This document shows, one piece after another, positions 30,037 to 40,400 of a stretch of DNA of 64,000 nucleotides (its first letter is position 1; every line of letters starts with the position of its first letter). The notes below the pieces were generated by a model. The model saw only the letters and a list, made by a program, of their open reading frames with translations, was not told the origin of the DNA and made no database searches. Source of the stretch: Collinsella sp. UBA6357 (lineage in GTDB: Bacteria > Actinomycetota > Coriobacteriia > Coriobacteriales > Coriobacteriaceae); contig DJRP01000032.1 of NCBI GenBank assembly GCA_002437815.1, forward strand, positions 119,719 to 183,718, read 5' to 3'. The translations under genes and the position numbers were made by a program.

Positions 30037-32424
30037 GTGTTGGTCAATCCACTATGCTGGCTCGTGACGTTTATTGCCGCTCTTGTCGCCCTCTACTATT
30101 CAGTCCACCTGGAGTTCCACAACTATCGGCACCGCATCTTTGGTATCAAAGTCGATTCCAACCGCCGCATCGTAGCATTTGGAATTCTTGCCTTGGGCGC
30201 GTTTTGTCTGTTTGCACCGATCACCTGGGTTCAGTGCTTCTCGACCGACGCCGGCGAAGGTTGGACCCCGACAGGCCTCAACATCTTAAGTTGGATTATC
30301 ACCAACATGTTCACGGTCGGCTGGACCACCACCATTCAGACCGGCCTCACCGATGTGACATCGACCGTCTTCAGCGCTATCCAGACCGGTAGCGGACTTG
30401 TCGATCAGATACTCGACCTTGCCTATGCGCTGTTGACGCTCGCCTACATCATCGCACTTCCCGCTGAAATCGGCCTCTTTGCCTTCAACGCTGTGACAAC
30501 GCGCCTTGCGGGCTACACGATCAAGCGTCACCTCAAGCACGCCGACCGCGCGATCATCTTTGATGGTATCAACGCCAATACCGAGCTTCTTGTTCGCGAT
30601 ATCGTCTTGAACATCAAAAACGACAGCCTTGATAAAAGTAGCGGCAATGACGATGTGTCGCTCATCTTCTGCATGGGCGAAGACGAAGACGGCGACCGCA
30701 AGCAAACCCTTCGCAACCTCTGCCAGGGATACGCGCGCTACGTCTTCTCGGGCGACGATGTGGCAGATGTCCTTGTTGACGTTACAACGCAGGCCAGCCG
30801 CATAAACCGCCTCGCCAACATCGACGTCATCGCAGCATGCGAGCAGACCGAGCACAATGTGAGTGCGACGATCGAGATGCTCGAGGCGCTGCATGATGCG
30901 CCCAGCTACGACAGCAAATCGCTCAAGATCACGCTCCACTGCATCCATGACAACCCCGATGATGCCCAGATTTTCGATGCGATCAAGATCGAGAACGAGC
31001 CCACTTGTCTCCACCTCGTCTCCCGAACGCAGGATGAGGTGTACGACGTTCTCGAGAAAGCCCCGCTCTTCGGCGCACTCGACCGTATCGATCTCTCTGT
31101 TGACTGCGAGCCGCGCCCCCAAAACCTCACCGTGCTTGTTGTCGGCGCTGGTGCGTACGGCATGCAGGCCGCGCGCACTGCATACTGGATGGGCCGCATG
31201 CCGAGCATCAAGCTCAATATCGTAGTAGCGGACCCCGATGCGCATACCATCCTTGAGCGTGAGGCGTCCCGCTATCCCGAGATGCTCGGTGAGGTCAAAG
31301 ACGGTGTGCCAACCGTTCGTTTTGTCGAGGCATCCGCGCCCTCGCTCGCTTTCGACCGCCTTATGGCCGGTGAATGCCTCTCCGCGCTGCATTACGACAA
31401 CCAGAACAAATGCGTGGCAGCAGATGGCGAGACGATTCTGCTTCCCGACGACGCGCGCATCTATGCCTTTGTGACCACGGGTGACAGCAGCCAAAACCTC
31501 TCGTGCTCGCTCATGCTTCAGCGTCAGATCTTCAACCGCTATGTTGAGCATGGCAGACCCGACTACATCAAGCATCAGCCCGTCATTTGCCCCCACATCG
31601 AAAGCGAGGAGATCCTCAACGCACTCCAGAGACTCGACAAGGCGACCGTGAGCATCATGCATCCGTTCGGCTCGCACAAGACGTTTTACACGTATCGGAA
31701 CATCATCGACGACAAGCGCGAGCGCGAGGCAATTCAGCTCAACGCGGCATACGAACTCTGCTTCAACGGAGCAATTAAAAACGACTTCAATGCCACACTG
31801 CCCATCAGCGAGGCCCGTGAGAGCTACAACCACAAGGAGACGAACAAGAGCAGCAGCCGTGCCTCGGCGGCACATATCCCCTATCGTTTCTGGACGCTCG
31901 GGTTTAGTGCTGACGCCGTTGCAGGGTCTTCGTTCGGGCAAGACTGGATTGCTAAGCTCCAAGACGACCATGGAGCAACAACCGTCCAGAATGCCAACAT
32001 CGTGAGCGAGGTACTCAGCTCGGTCGTGCCTGACGAGGCATCGAAACGCGAGTTCGATGCCAACGAGAAAAAGAATCGCGAGCAGTTTGACATCATCTGC
32101 CGTCTGGGCGACATGGAGCACGCACGTTGGCTTGCCTATTGTCAGGCAACAGGAATGACCGAGCTTGGACATGGAAATGCGGGACTAGAGCATGAGCAAC
32201 GCATGCGTGTGGCTAACGTCGATGCCCTCTTGAGCGGCAAGCCAGCGTCCAGCAAACCAGAAGAAGCTCGAAAATCGGACGCCCTTCTTCGTCACGCCTA
32301 TATGACGCCCGACAACGAGATCCTTGACGACCGCGGGTTCCTTCTGGGCAAAGACGTCTTTGCCTACGACCGCGCCATCGTCGCCCTCTCAGCCCGCATC
32401 GCCAAGAGCGATATCGCTAAGTAA
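30037..32424 (+). CDS. Membrane protein with TrkA-like nucleotide-binding region and C-terminal RyR domain
   Basis: A 795-residue protein. About three to four membrane helices lie in the first 170 residues (5-23, about 47-67 and 130-165). A cytoplasmic part follows whose second half has a Rossmann motif, LTVLVVGAGAYGMQAA (near residue 366), and another TrkA-N-like region before it. The C-terminal RyR-like domain carries GDMEHARWLAYCQATG (about 690-705). The layout resembles ion-channel-associated RCK proteins fused to RyR, but no pore motif was seen. The start is GTG with AGGAGG five bases upstream. It lies 29 bp ahead of the TIR gene and is probably cotranscribed. A nucleotide-sensing role paired with TIR is inference. 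Confidence 0.78.
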   Translation: MLVNPLCWLVTFIAALVALYYSVHLEFHNYRHRIFGIKVDSNRRIVAFGILALGAFCLFAPITWVQCFSTDAGEGWTPTGLNILSWIITNMFTVGWTTTIQTGLTDVTSTVFSAIQTGSGLVDQILDLAYALLTLAYIIALPAEIGLFAFNAVTTRLAGYTIKRHLKHADRAIIFDGINANTELLVRDIVLNIKNDSLDKSSGNDDVSLIFCMGEDEDGDRKQTLRNLCQGYARYVFSGDDVADVLVDVTTQASRINRLANIDVIAACEQTEHNVSATIEMLEALHDAPSYDSKSLKITLHCIHDNPDDAQIFDAIKIENEPTCLHLVSRTQDEVYDVLEKAPLFGALDRIDLSVDCEPRPQNLTVLVVGAGAYGMQAARTAYWMGRMPSIKLNIVVADPDAHTILEREASRYPEMLGEVKDGVPTVRFVEASAPSLAFDRLMAGECLSALHYDNQNKCVAADGETILLPDDARIYAFVTTGDSSQNLSCSLMLQRQIFNRYVEHGRPDYIKHQPVICPHIESEEILNALQRLDKATVSIMHPFGSHKTFYTYRNIIDDKREREAIQLNAAYELCFNGAIKNDFNATLPISEARESYNHKETNKSSSRASAAHIPYRFWTLGFSADAVAGSSFGQDWIAKLQDDHGATTVQNANIVSEVLSSVVPDEASKREFDANEKKNREQFDIICRLGDMEHARWLAYCQATGMTELGHGNAGLEHEQRMRVANVDALLSGKPASSKPEEARKSDALLRHAYMTPDNEILDDRGFLLGKDVFAYDRAIVALSARIAKSDIAK

Positions 32425-32453
32425 TCGACACCCAGCAATCAAAAGGAATAGCC

Positions 32454-33476
32454 ATGTCAGACCAAGATTCACGTCAGCAAGAAAATCAGGACGGCAAGAA
32501 ACCAATCAACGTCTTTATCAGCTACAAGCGCGACGACAACCTCTATAACCACTTGATTCGAGTCGTAAACAGAACGTTCGACTTGCTCAACAGCGATAAA
32601 AAATACTATGTCGATACCAACTTCAAAGCGGTACCCTTCTTGGACTGCAATTCCATTGGCTACGGCGAAAAATGGGAGACCAAAGTCGAATCTTCCATCG
32701 AAAAGTCTGACATGCTGCTCGCGTTCGTCACATCAAGCTACATCACGAGCAAGGCATGTCGACACGAATACACCTATTTCAACGCGATGAGAGACACCAA
32801 GAAACAACTTTGCATTCCGGTATTTTGGAGCAGCCAGAAAAAGGCCGAAGAGGAATTGAAGCGTCCCGACAACAAGGCGTTCGATGAACAGAACCCCCGC
32901 GAGGAAGCAAAGGAGGTCTGGAATCAAATTGTCGAGTTCAATGGATTCGAAGGCATACTTCCCAAACTGGTCGATGTACTGGCAAAGGCCAATGATGCAG
33001 ACTACGACTACGTCGAAAGCTGTATAGCGACATGGCTAGCAGATAAGATATTCAAAGTGTCTGAACCCATCCTCACAGGCAAGATCAATAAGGAAAATGA
33101 CGAGGAAAATGACGCAGAAAAGGCCAACATCGATGCAATTGCCGGCATCACCTTCAGAGTTCAAACCAAAGACATTAAAGCTACCTGTGTTTACGCAAAA
33201 GACAGAGGCTACATCGTTAAAGCTGGTAGCGGGCTGGTAAAGAACCTCACTGCCACCTGTCCCGCCTCAGTCCCCAAACGACGCGAGCAGTATAAAGATG
33301 CCATCGATGAATCGTTTGTTCTGAAAAAGGATATCCCGTTCAAAAGCCCGTCGGGCGCCTCGTCGTTTGTGCTTGGAAGAAGCAGCAACGGCAAAAATGA
33401 CTGGAAGACCGAAGACGGCAAGAAGCTCGGCGAGTTGTTAAACGAACAGACAGAAGTCACAGCCATACAACAATAG
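32454..33476 (+). CDS. TIR domain protein with C-terminal DUF4357 domain
   Basis: 340 residues. The TIR domain lies at about 18-165, opening INVFISYKRDD; the candidate NADase glutamate is E105 in SKACRHEYTYF. The C-terminus (about 225-335) matches DUF4357: YIVKAGSGLV, then FKSPSGASSFVLGRSSNG and W-K-T-E-D-G-K-K-L. Bacterial TIR domains often cleave NAD+ in antiphage defence or make signalling nucleotides; which applies here is not visible. The gene is richer in A/T and lysine AAA codons than its neighbours, suggesting transfer. It follows the RyR membrane protein and has AAAGGAA before the ATG. Confidence 0.85.
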   Translation: MSDQDSRQQENQDGKKPINVFISYKRDDNLYNHLIRVVNRTFDLLNSDKKYYVDTNFKAVPFLDCNSIGYGEKWETKVESSIEKSDMLLAFVTSSYITSKACRHEYTYFNAMRDTKKQLCIPVFWSSQKKAEEELKRPDNKAFDEQNPREEAKEVWNQIVEFNGFEGILPKLVDVLAKANDADYDYVESCIATWLADKIFKVSEPILTGKINKENDEENDAEKANIDAIAGITFRVQTKDIKATCVYAKDRGYIVKAGSGLVKNLTATCPASVPKRREQYKDAIDESFVLKKDIPFKSPSGASSFVLGRSSNGKNDWKTEDGKKLGELLNEQTEVTAIQQ

Positions 33477-33483
33477 GAAACTC

Positions 33484-33519
33484 AAGGCGCGGGTCAGGCA
33501 AACGCCGGGCCCGCGCCTT
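33484..33519. terminator. Bidirectional terminator between the TIR gene and the ten-gene operon
   Basis: AAGGCGCGGG...CCCGCGCCTT with an inner GGC/GCC pair lies between convergent transcription units and is followed by CTTCC on the plus strand. Confidence 0.8.
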
Positions 33520-33556
33520 CCTTCCCGTGACGGCACTGTCTGGTTTCAGAATTCCC

Positions 33557-34756
33557 TTACTTCTCTTCCAGCGTCCAGCTTTTCTGGGAGCACAGGTCGC
33601 GAAGAGTCGCCACAAGGTCGGCGTTGGTGTTTCCATCAACCACGATCTTGTCTATGTGATCTGCCGCGATATTGAGCTTAGGAAACGAATGGCTGCATCC
33701 TGAAAGGTTGAGCTCACCAACGTTGCAAGTGATCTCAAGCGCGCCGAGCACATCGTCGTTTGAGAGGTCGATTTTCTCGATATCGCCCTGTAAGCCATTA
33801 TCAACGGTAAAGAACATCAGGTTCTTAAGACCCGAAGCATCAATCGAATTAACGGCGCCTTTGAGCCCTGCGATTCTAAACGCATTGAGTTTGGGGGCGA
33901 CGCTTAAGTCGAGATCTTGCGTGGTCATATCCTCAAGCCTCAACACCTCGAGTGCTTCGAGCTTGCTTAGGTCAACCTTCTTGGCGCTCAGGGTATCGAT
34001 CTGCATCGTATCGAGCTTATCGAGCGGGGTTATGGGATCAAAATCCGTAACCTCGCCTTTCACAGCAAGTTGCGTAATACGCTGAGTCTCCTTGGCCGTG
34101 AGCTGGCCGTCATCATCGTTGTCATAGTCCGCAAGCAGATCATGCAGCTCATCATCTTCGATGGCATCGACATCAACGAGACCTTTAGCCTTTTTCTTGG
34201 CAGGCTTGCTCGCAGAAGACGAGCTTTGGGCTGCGTCCCCACCGCTCGAAACATCACCGACGCCACCCATAACGGTGAATGCCGCAACCAGGGCGATCAC
34301 CACGACCACAGCGCCTACGATCAAAACGCGCGGACCGCCCAGACGAGAAACGACAGCCGACTTCTGTTGCTGAGCCGTTTGCTCAGGATTCTCCTGGACA
34401 ACCTGTCGATCAGGCTGCGACCCCGCTTGCACCGTTTCTTGCGGCGCCGCATTCCCAACCGTCCAATCGGGCTTGAAGCTCGTAGCTGATCCAGAAGGCT
34501 GTTGGGCAACCTGGCCGCTCGTCTGGCTCGGGGTATAGCCGCGCGGCTGTTCCCCAGCCGGCTGAGCTGCCTGGGTAGAAGGCCGCTCAGACCTCAACCT
34601 CTTTAAGCGTTCGGCCGCTGACTCGCCGGCGTGTTCCCCCGAACCATCCTCAGACAGTCCCGTCGGCCGCCCTGCCGGCTGCTGCGTCATCTGATCGTCA
34701 CCGCCTTGCCGGTCTGCCCCATTGCGCCAGGACATATCGGGTTTAAATTCAGCCAT
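33557..34756 (-). CDS. Membrane protein with EF-hand loop and LRR-like exterior repeats
   Basis: 399 residues. The cytoplasmic N-terminus of about 145 residues is rich in Gln and Pro and includes SAAERLKRLRSERP. One membrane helix follows (VLIVGAVVVVIALVAAFTVM). Outside, a canonical 12-residue EF-hand loop DNDDDGQLTAKE is followed by about 180 residues of short Leu/Asp repeats (LEALEVLRLEDM, VGELNLSGC), like a small leucine-rich repeat. Calcium binding is expected from the loop. Last gene of the operon; it ends just before the bidirectional terminator. Its paralogue is the preceding gene. Confidence 0.78.
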   Translation of the reverse strand: MAEFKPDMSWRNGADRQGGDDQMTQQPAGRPTGLSEDGSGEHAGESAAERLKRLRSERPSTQAAQPAGEQPRGYTPSQTSGQVAQQPSGSATSFKPDWTVGNAAPQETVQAGSQPDRQVVQENPEQTAQQQKSAVVSRLGGPRVLIVGAVVVVIALVAAFTVMGGVGDVSSGGDAAQSSSSASKPAKKKAKGLVDVDAIEDDELHDLLADYDNDDDGQLTAKETQRITQLAVKGEVTDFDPITPLDKLDTMQIDTLSAKKVDLSKLEALEVLRLEDMTTQDLDLSVAPKLNAFRIAGLKGAVNSIDASGLKNLMFFTVDNGLQGDIEKIDLSNDDVLGALEITCNVGELNLSGCSHSFPKLNIAADHIDKIVVDGNTNADLVATLRDLCSQKSWTLEEK

Positions 34757-34782
34757 ATCACATCCTCCAACCGGGCACGACG

Positions 34783-35688
34783 TTACTGCTGCTCCAGCGT
34801 GTAACCGTAATCGCTGCTGTATTTCTGCAGGAACTCGACCATCCCGCTGCTTGTTTTGCTGTCGTACAAGATCTTGTCAATCCCGCCGTCGATGAAGTTG
34901 ATAGTGAAGCTCGTTTCTTTTCCGGCCCCGCATAGATTGAGCACATCAACATGGCTCCTGACGGTCAGATGCTCAAGGCTCCTATCGCCCGAAAGATCCA
35001 GCGTCCCAATTGATCCTTCGTAGCCCTCAACATGGAAATTGGTGAACGTCGATATGTTCTTCGCATTAACCGTATCGACGTGATCGCTCAGCGAATCAAT
35101 GCGGAGCTTCTGCAGCTTGGGGAACCGAGTTGCATCAAGAGTCGAAACGGAACAGGTGCCGATTTGGAGCTCCTGGATATTGCCGATGCGGTCCAAGCTG
35201 AAATTCTCACTGTTGTAATCGTCAAGAGAAAGTATCCCAATATTATTGAACGAAGCCAACTGAGGAAGTGAATCGAACGATTCGATGCTCCCATAGGTGA
35301 TCTTGTCCACCTTCTTTTGCGAAATGTTTCCATCCTCATCGGCATACGTTGCAATTTGCGTATGCAGGTCTTCATCCGTGATGTCATTGATGTTGACGGC
35401 GGTCGCTTCTTGCGCCTCCTCTTGGTGACGCCTTTCCTTTTCCTGTTTACGCGCGGCACGGGCCTCGTCATCAGCCTTTTGCTCACGTTCCTCGGCGCGT
35501 TGCTCGGTCTGCTGGTTCGTGTTGGAAATGCCGCTCATGATGGACGTAACCGCCACGATAGCGATCACCACCACAACGGCAAGCACGATCACTACGCGAG
35601 GACCGCCCAGACGGGCCATGATGTCGTTCGCATCATGGCCATTGGACCCGACACCACCACGCTGAGGTGCGTTTTGATTGATTGCCAT
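34783..35688 (-). CDS. Membrane protein with LRR-like exterior repeats, paralogue of the next gene
   Basis: 301 residues. A short N-terminus with ARLGGPRVVIVLAV leads into one membrane helix, then a charged coiled-coil stretch rich in Glu/Lys/Arg (about 58-95) and about 190 residues of Leu/Asp repeats (LASFNNIGILSLDD, IGTLDLSGDRSLEHLTV). The calcium loop of its paralogue is degenerate here (YADEDGNISQKK), so metal binding may be lost. RLGGPRV before the helix is shared by both paralogues. It lies 26 bp upstream of the paralogue in the operon. Confidence 0.76.
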   Translation of the reverse strand: MAINQNAPQRGGVGSNGHDANDIMARLGGPRVVIVLAVVVVIAIVAVTSIMSGISNTNQQTEQRAEEREQKADDEARAARKQEKERRHQEEAQEATAVNINDITDEDLHTQIATYADEDGNISQKKVDKITYGSIESFDSLPQLASFNNIGILSLDDYNSENFSLDRIGNIQELQIGTCSVSTLDATRFPKLQKLRIDSLSDHVDTVNAKNISTFTNFHVEGYEGSIGTLDLSGDRSLEHLTVRSHVDVLNLCGAGKETSFTINFIDGGIDKILYDSKTSSGMVEFLQKYSSDYGYTLEQQ

Positions 35689-35711
35689 CCTTCTCTCCCC
35701 TCTTGTCCCGT

Positions 35712-36818
35712 TTACAGACGATCCTTATTGAAATACTCCGCATCGCGCCATTCGCCGCGCCAGCGGTAGGCATGGCTGTGATCACGTGACCACATACTCA
35801 GATGCCGCAGGATAAAGCGGCTCGTGTCATCGGCAAGCGGCTGGATCGGCCCCACACGACGTGCCTCGGCCGCCTGCTCCCAAAACGAGTAGGCCATGAG
35901 GTAGAACGTACCGGCGTCCACGTAGTCCCCCGGATAAGCGGGGTCATCGAACCAACCATGGGTGTCGGGGGTGCCGTTTTGCTCGCACCATTCGGCAGTA
36001 TTGAGTGCCAGAGTCATCTGAGCCGCGTAGTCGTCGGAACCCTGAGCCATCATCTCGTGCAGGTTTGCCATGGGCCCCTCGGCGCCGTAAGCGGGAAAAT
36101 AGAGGTTCCACAGACGCGCCGCCTCGTCCTCGGTCAGCTCCATCTGCGACGGTCGGTCGCCCAGGCCGTCATCATATTGGACCGCATAGGGGTCTTCGCC
36201 CGTCAATGCCCCCTCACCATAGTCGAGCGAGGACGAGCCGTTGCGGGCACCGCGCCTTGCACGCAACGTCGAACCCAATAGGGAGTAGCCGTTATGATAG
36301 CCCTCACGTGTATCAGCAACAAACTGACGGAAGTTAAATCCGACGCGGGCGTCCGACATCGCACGCCTCGTGGCAGCTGAACCGCGCAGAAAATAAGCAG
36401 CCCCGATGATCAGCTGTTTGATGATAAGGGTCAACAGACCGGCGATGAGCTCCGTGAACATAACGAGGAACCCGATGACACAGACAAGAAAGTGATAGAG
36501 CGGGTTAAATCCGGCAAATCCCACCGTAGGCAAGCCGGTGTTAAGAAAATCGTCGCCGCCGGTACCGAGAAACAGCCGGTACCAGATGGAGAACATCCCC
36601 CACAAGATAAAAATACGCAGTGGGAAGAAACGGACGATCGTCGGGATAGCGTCGACAACTCGCGAGGCATCGATGTTGAAACGGCGCCTGCCCGCCCCGC
36701 CGTTTTTCCAATCTTGCGCCGATTCGGCATCCCATGTTTTTTCAGATTGACCACCTCGAAGGCGCTCAAGGCGATCGCTCGCCGAAAGGCCGCTTGAAGT
36801 CTCTTTCTCGTTATTCAT
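35712..36818 (-). CDS. Polytopic membrane protein of unknown function
   Basis: 368 residues. The N-terminus contains SASDRLERLRGGQ, a short motif resembling one in the 399-residue protein of this operon. About three hydrophobic segments follow at residues 60-160 (FPLRIFILWGMFSIWYRLF; YHFLVCVIGFLVMFTELIAGLLTLIIK). A soluble C-terminal region of about 190 residues is rich in aromatic and acidic residues (LWNLYFPAYGAEG, WRGEWRDAEYF). No enzyme motif was seen. GAGGATAAAGG precedes the ATG. It is clearly a member of the kinase/FHA operon. Confidence 0.72.
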   Translation of the reverse strand: MNNEKETSSGLSASDRLERLRGGQSEKTWDAESAQDWKNGGAGRRRFNIDASRVVDAIPTIVRFFPLRIFILWGMFSIWYRLFLGTGGDDFLNTGLPTVGFAGFNPLYHFLVCVIGFLVMFTELIAGLLTLIIKQLIIGAAYFLRGSAATRRAMSDARVGFNFRQFVADTREGYHNGYSLLGSTLRARRGARNGSSSLDYGEGALTGEDPYAVQYDDGLGDRPSQMELTEDEAARLWNLYFPAYGAEGPMANLHEMMAQGSDDYAAQMTLALNTAEWCEQNGTPDTHGWFDDPAYPGDYVDAGTFYLMAYSFWEQAAEARRVGPIQPLADDTSRFILRHLSMWSRDHSHAYRWRGEWRDAEYFNKDRL

Positions 36819-36838
36819 AGCCTTTATCCTCTGTGTAT

Positions 36839-37453
36839 TTAGAAATGGTAGTGCATGGCGCCAAAACGCTCGAGTGAATGACCAAATTCCCTGGTAAGAG
36901 CTTTAATCGTATGAGTTTCACGCCTATGCGTCAGAGGATCACGGCGCGAAAAGACAAACGTGGGAAATGCTCCCCATGCCGTCTGCTGGAACCCGGACAT
37001 AGCATTGGCGGGAATAACAATCGGAGGGTTTGAATTGCCCGGAGCTAATAATCTTCCGGCAACGGCCTTGCTATTGCCCAAACCAGGAACAAGCGCTTTG
37101 ATCACCGGATGGTCGTCCAGCGTCGACCCCTCGCGCTTTGCCACGATCTCGATGCGGTTTTCATACAGTCTGATCGAGCACGGACGACCATCGTAGGTTC
37201 CGAGCCCTTGATCTATCACCGTTCCATACGTTGCGTCTCGACGCGCCATGCTTTCCGCAAGGCGACGTTGGGCACGTTGAGCCTCAAGACTTTGAGCGAC
37301 CGACTGACGGTCCCCCATCACCGTGCGCTCGAATTCATGAATTTGACCACCACCTTGCTGCGAAAGACGCGCTTGTCGGCCTCCATCATCGCGACGACCA
37401 CTACCTGTGGCTCCAAATAAGTTTCCCAAGTTCATCTTAGGCATACTGCTCAT
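36839..37453 (-). CDS. Small soluble protein sharing the C-terminal module of the adjacent kinase
   Basis: 204 residues. The basic, Gln/Arg-rich N-terminal half precedes a C-terminal module of about 120 residues that begins YDGRPCSIRLYENRIEIV and ends FGHSLERFGAMHYHF. The kinase upstream ends with the same module (YDGRMCRVDIYANYIKIV ... LEEFGDTHYHY). Shared landmarks include IPANAM/IPANAL in the middle. It may be a PH-like or other beta-sandwich binding domain, not identified. The first ATG has only a weak ribosome binding site; ATGs four and seven codons in are alternatives. Confidence 0.75.
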   Translation of the reverse strand: MSSMPKMNLGNLFGATGSGRRDDGGRQARLSQQGGGQIHEFERTVMGDRQSVAQSLEAQRAQRRLAESMARRDATYGTVIDQGLGTYDGRPCSIRLYENRIEIVAKREGSTLDDHPVIKALVPGLGNSKAVAGRLLAPGNSNPPIVIPANAMSGFQQTAWGAFPTFVFSRRDPLTHRRETHTIKALTREFGHSLERFGAMHYHF

Positions 37454-37492
37454 CCAAACACTCGACTTAACAATGAATCGTTTTGCTCGCAG

Positions 37493-40400
37493 CTAGAAGA
37501 ATCGGTTTTCCTCATCGGTGTAGTGGTAATGGGTATCTCCAAACTCTTCCAAATCTTTATCGAAATCAGGAGAAATGACCGTGATCGTATGGTAGATACG
37601 CCCACCGAGTTCTCGATTTTTTCGATCGAACGTAAATTCGGGATAGCGGCTGTATTCAGACTTTCGCGCAAAGTTAGTAAGCGCATTAGCGGGAATATTG
37701 ATCGCATTTTGCGCAAACGGCTTTTCAAAGGCCTTGTCAAGGTTGCGAGAGTTTCGCATCTTTACATCATTGACAAATCGATCGAAATCGCGCGAGCCGA
37801 CATACATCGAGGTGGGAACGATCTTGATGTAATTCGCATAGATATCGACACGACACATGCGTCCATCGTAAGAGCAATACCCAGATGTATCGGGGCCCTT
37901 CTTCTTTTTCTGCTTGGAACTAGACGACGAGGAACTTGTACGTGAGGAACCTGGACGCGCCTGGCTATTCTGGGCTACCGAAGAAGCGCCGGTTTGGGTA
38001 TTCCACGCCGTCGACGAATTAACAGTCGCGCTATTATCGCCGGAAACGCTCTGACTATTCGAGGCATAGCCAACATTTTGTGACGACCCACCTTGCTGCC
38101 CAGCAATCGCCGACAACAGCCTCGAGTCGCTTCCTCTTTCCATATCGCGGAAAAACCCAAAGGCGACCACGCTGATTACGAAGGCAAGCAGGAGGAAGAT
38201 GAAGCCAACGATGCTTAGGAAATTAGCCAGCGAAACGACGCCGGAAAGAATGAATTCAATGGCAATGGGAACTATCCACATATAAAGCCATGAACGCAAA
38301 GCCTTTGCGCTGCCAGGATGTGCATCTTCGCCAAATATCGTCAACACGAGCATCGCGCCGAAGCACACCGCAAAGAACACGTCGAGCTTCACGAAGATGT
38401 CTCCGTCAATAAATGTCGGTCCCATGAAACCAAACGCACTGGTGACAAGCGCGGCAATAAGAACCAATCGTCCAGCAAGACGACCAAAGCGGTCCATGAC
38501 CTCAGGATCGGCATAAAAAGTCAGCGGCTGACTTCCGGTAGAGAAGAGCAGCTTACACCCATCGGTCAAAGGCACATTCTCCGATTTTGCACTCAACGTC
38601 TTAGTGATGCTGTCGGTGCGTTCATCGAACTCCACCAACCTAACCAGATACTTCTCCAATGTAGAGGCATTCGAGTCCAAATCGCTCTTGAGCGCCGTGA
38701 CACGATCGACAGCCGAAAAGGACCGAAGGAGGTTAAGCGCGAGGAAGCCAAAGCAACCGATAAAGGCTATGGCCAAGAAAATGATCGCCAAAGGACCAAA
38801 AGCCCCGAGCGAGACAATCAGCTGTCCGAAAGCATTTTGAGCGCACATGAGGACAACCAGATAGAGGAGCACAATGAGCACAGTGTACATCAGAACGCCA
38901 TGCTGCTCTTTTTTCACAGCAGCCATTCGAGCATCGCTATCGACAATACCCTCTACAACGCCATAATCGCGCGTATCTCGCTCAATGGCGGCCTTTAATT
39001 CACCGTCAGCAACTCCTCTGGCATCCTCCAAAAACTGAGAATATGCAGCCGAGGGCAGATGCTCACTGTCGGCTAGAAATTTAATTCCTCGAGAAGCCAG
39101 GAACTCATCAGTTGTGCCAGCACTCGAAAGCCAGTTAACGTACCCTCGCGGCACAACGTCATTGCCGACTTGAGCACAGAACAGCGAGTCGAGCGTAGCG
39201 GGACGCGTTCCAAAACGACTGTCATTCTGCCATCCGTATACATAGGGAACCGGTGTCGCTTCCATATCTCCACGCAGCTTAATTCCCTCAAGGCGCGCAT
39301 TGCTGCCCAACTCGATGAGCGTTGACACCGACGCGCCGCTCGCCGGCTTTAACCCACGAAGCGCGATAATGGCCGCCTCACCCGTCGATCCCTGCAACGC
39401 TTCGTATAGATCCGTATTGCCAGCAAGCCAAATCCAGGCAGCATAGCCGCCAAACCTGCGATAGAACGAGCGCACCACATCATGATTGTCGGCAACCTTA
39501 TCAATAAAATCCAAGACTGTATCGGAATCGACAGAGCCATCGCGAGTTGCACCACTGCGAGCAGAGATAATTGAAGACATCTCAACGTCTCCGGCAAAAC
39601 AAAGCAAAAACTCATCGAACAGACGGGGCGAAGCGCACATGTCGAAGAAAGAAGACGGCTGCTGCAAAAGCGATTTGAGCGCATTCTGCGCTACGGCATG
39701 CTTACGGTCGTTCGGAGTCAACAGCCCCTTAAATAGGCATGCCGCAAAATGAGGGTCGCTTGATTGGCGTGCGAGAAGTTCAAGATCGTGGATGTCTGAC
39801 GCTAGGCGCGCCCTCTCGCTGTCGGGGTTCTTTTCACATGACAAAATCCTAGAAATGAAGCCTGAAGGCAACACACCAGAGGAACTTGTTCCATCAAGAC
39901 CGGACAGCAGCGCATAACGGTCGATCTTGTCGACGCCCATGTCCGTGATACGAGCCGGCAAAGATTCAGCCGCACTGGTCAATGAGACGTCCTCACCGCG
40001 CCAAGACATAATCTTGCCGTCCGACATCTCATAGATCACACAGGCAATGGCCAAGTCGGGGTTCGTAGCCGTCTGGATGTCCTCTTCCACCAACTGGTGG
40101 ATCTTGGTCTGCAGGTCGTTTTCACCCCAATCGCCCATGAGGTTCTCAAGCTGCTTCTGGCTCATGCGAAGCTTTGCCTCGTCCCAGTTGGAAGCGAGCG
40201 CACGGGCAAGCAGCACGGGGTCGCTATAGGACTTACCAGCGAACTCGTAGGGTTTGCGAGCGCTGCCGGCATCCATGGTGGGAAGCTTGCGATAGAAGTG
40301 GTCGGAATCGGCGATCCAATCCTTGACCTCTTCATAGCCAAAGCGCTCGCCCGAGAGTTCGAACGTCAAACCCTGGAGCAGGTTGCCGAGCGTCGCATCA

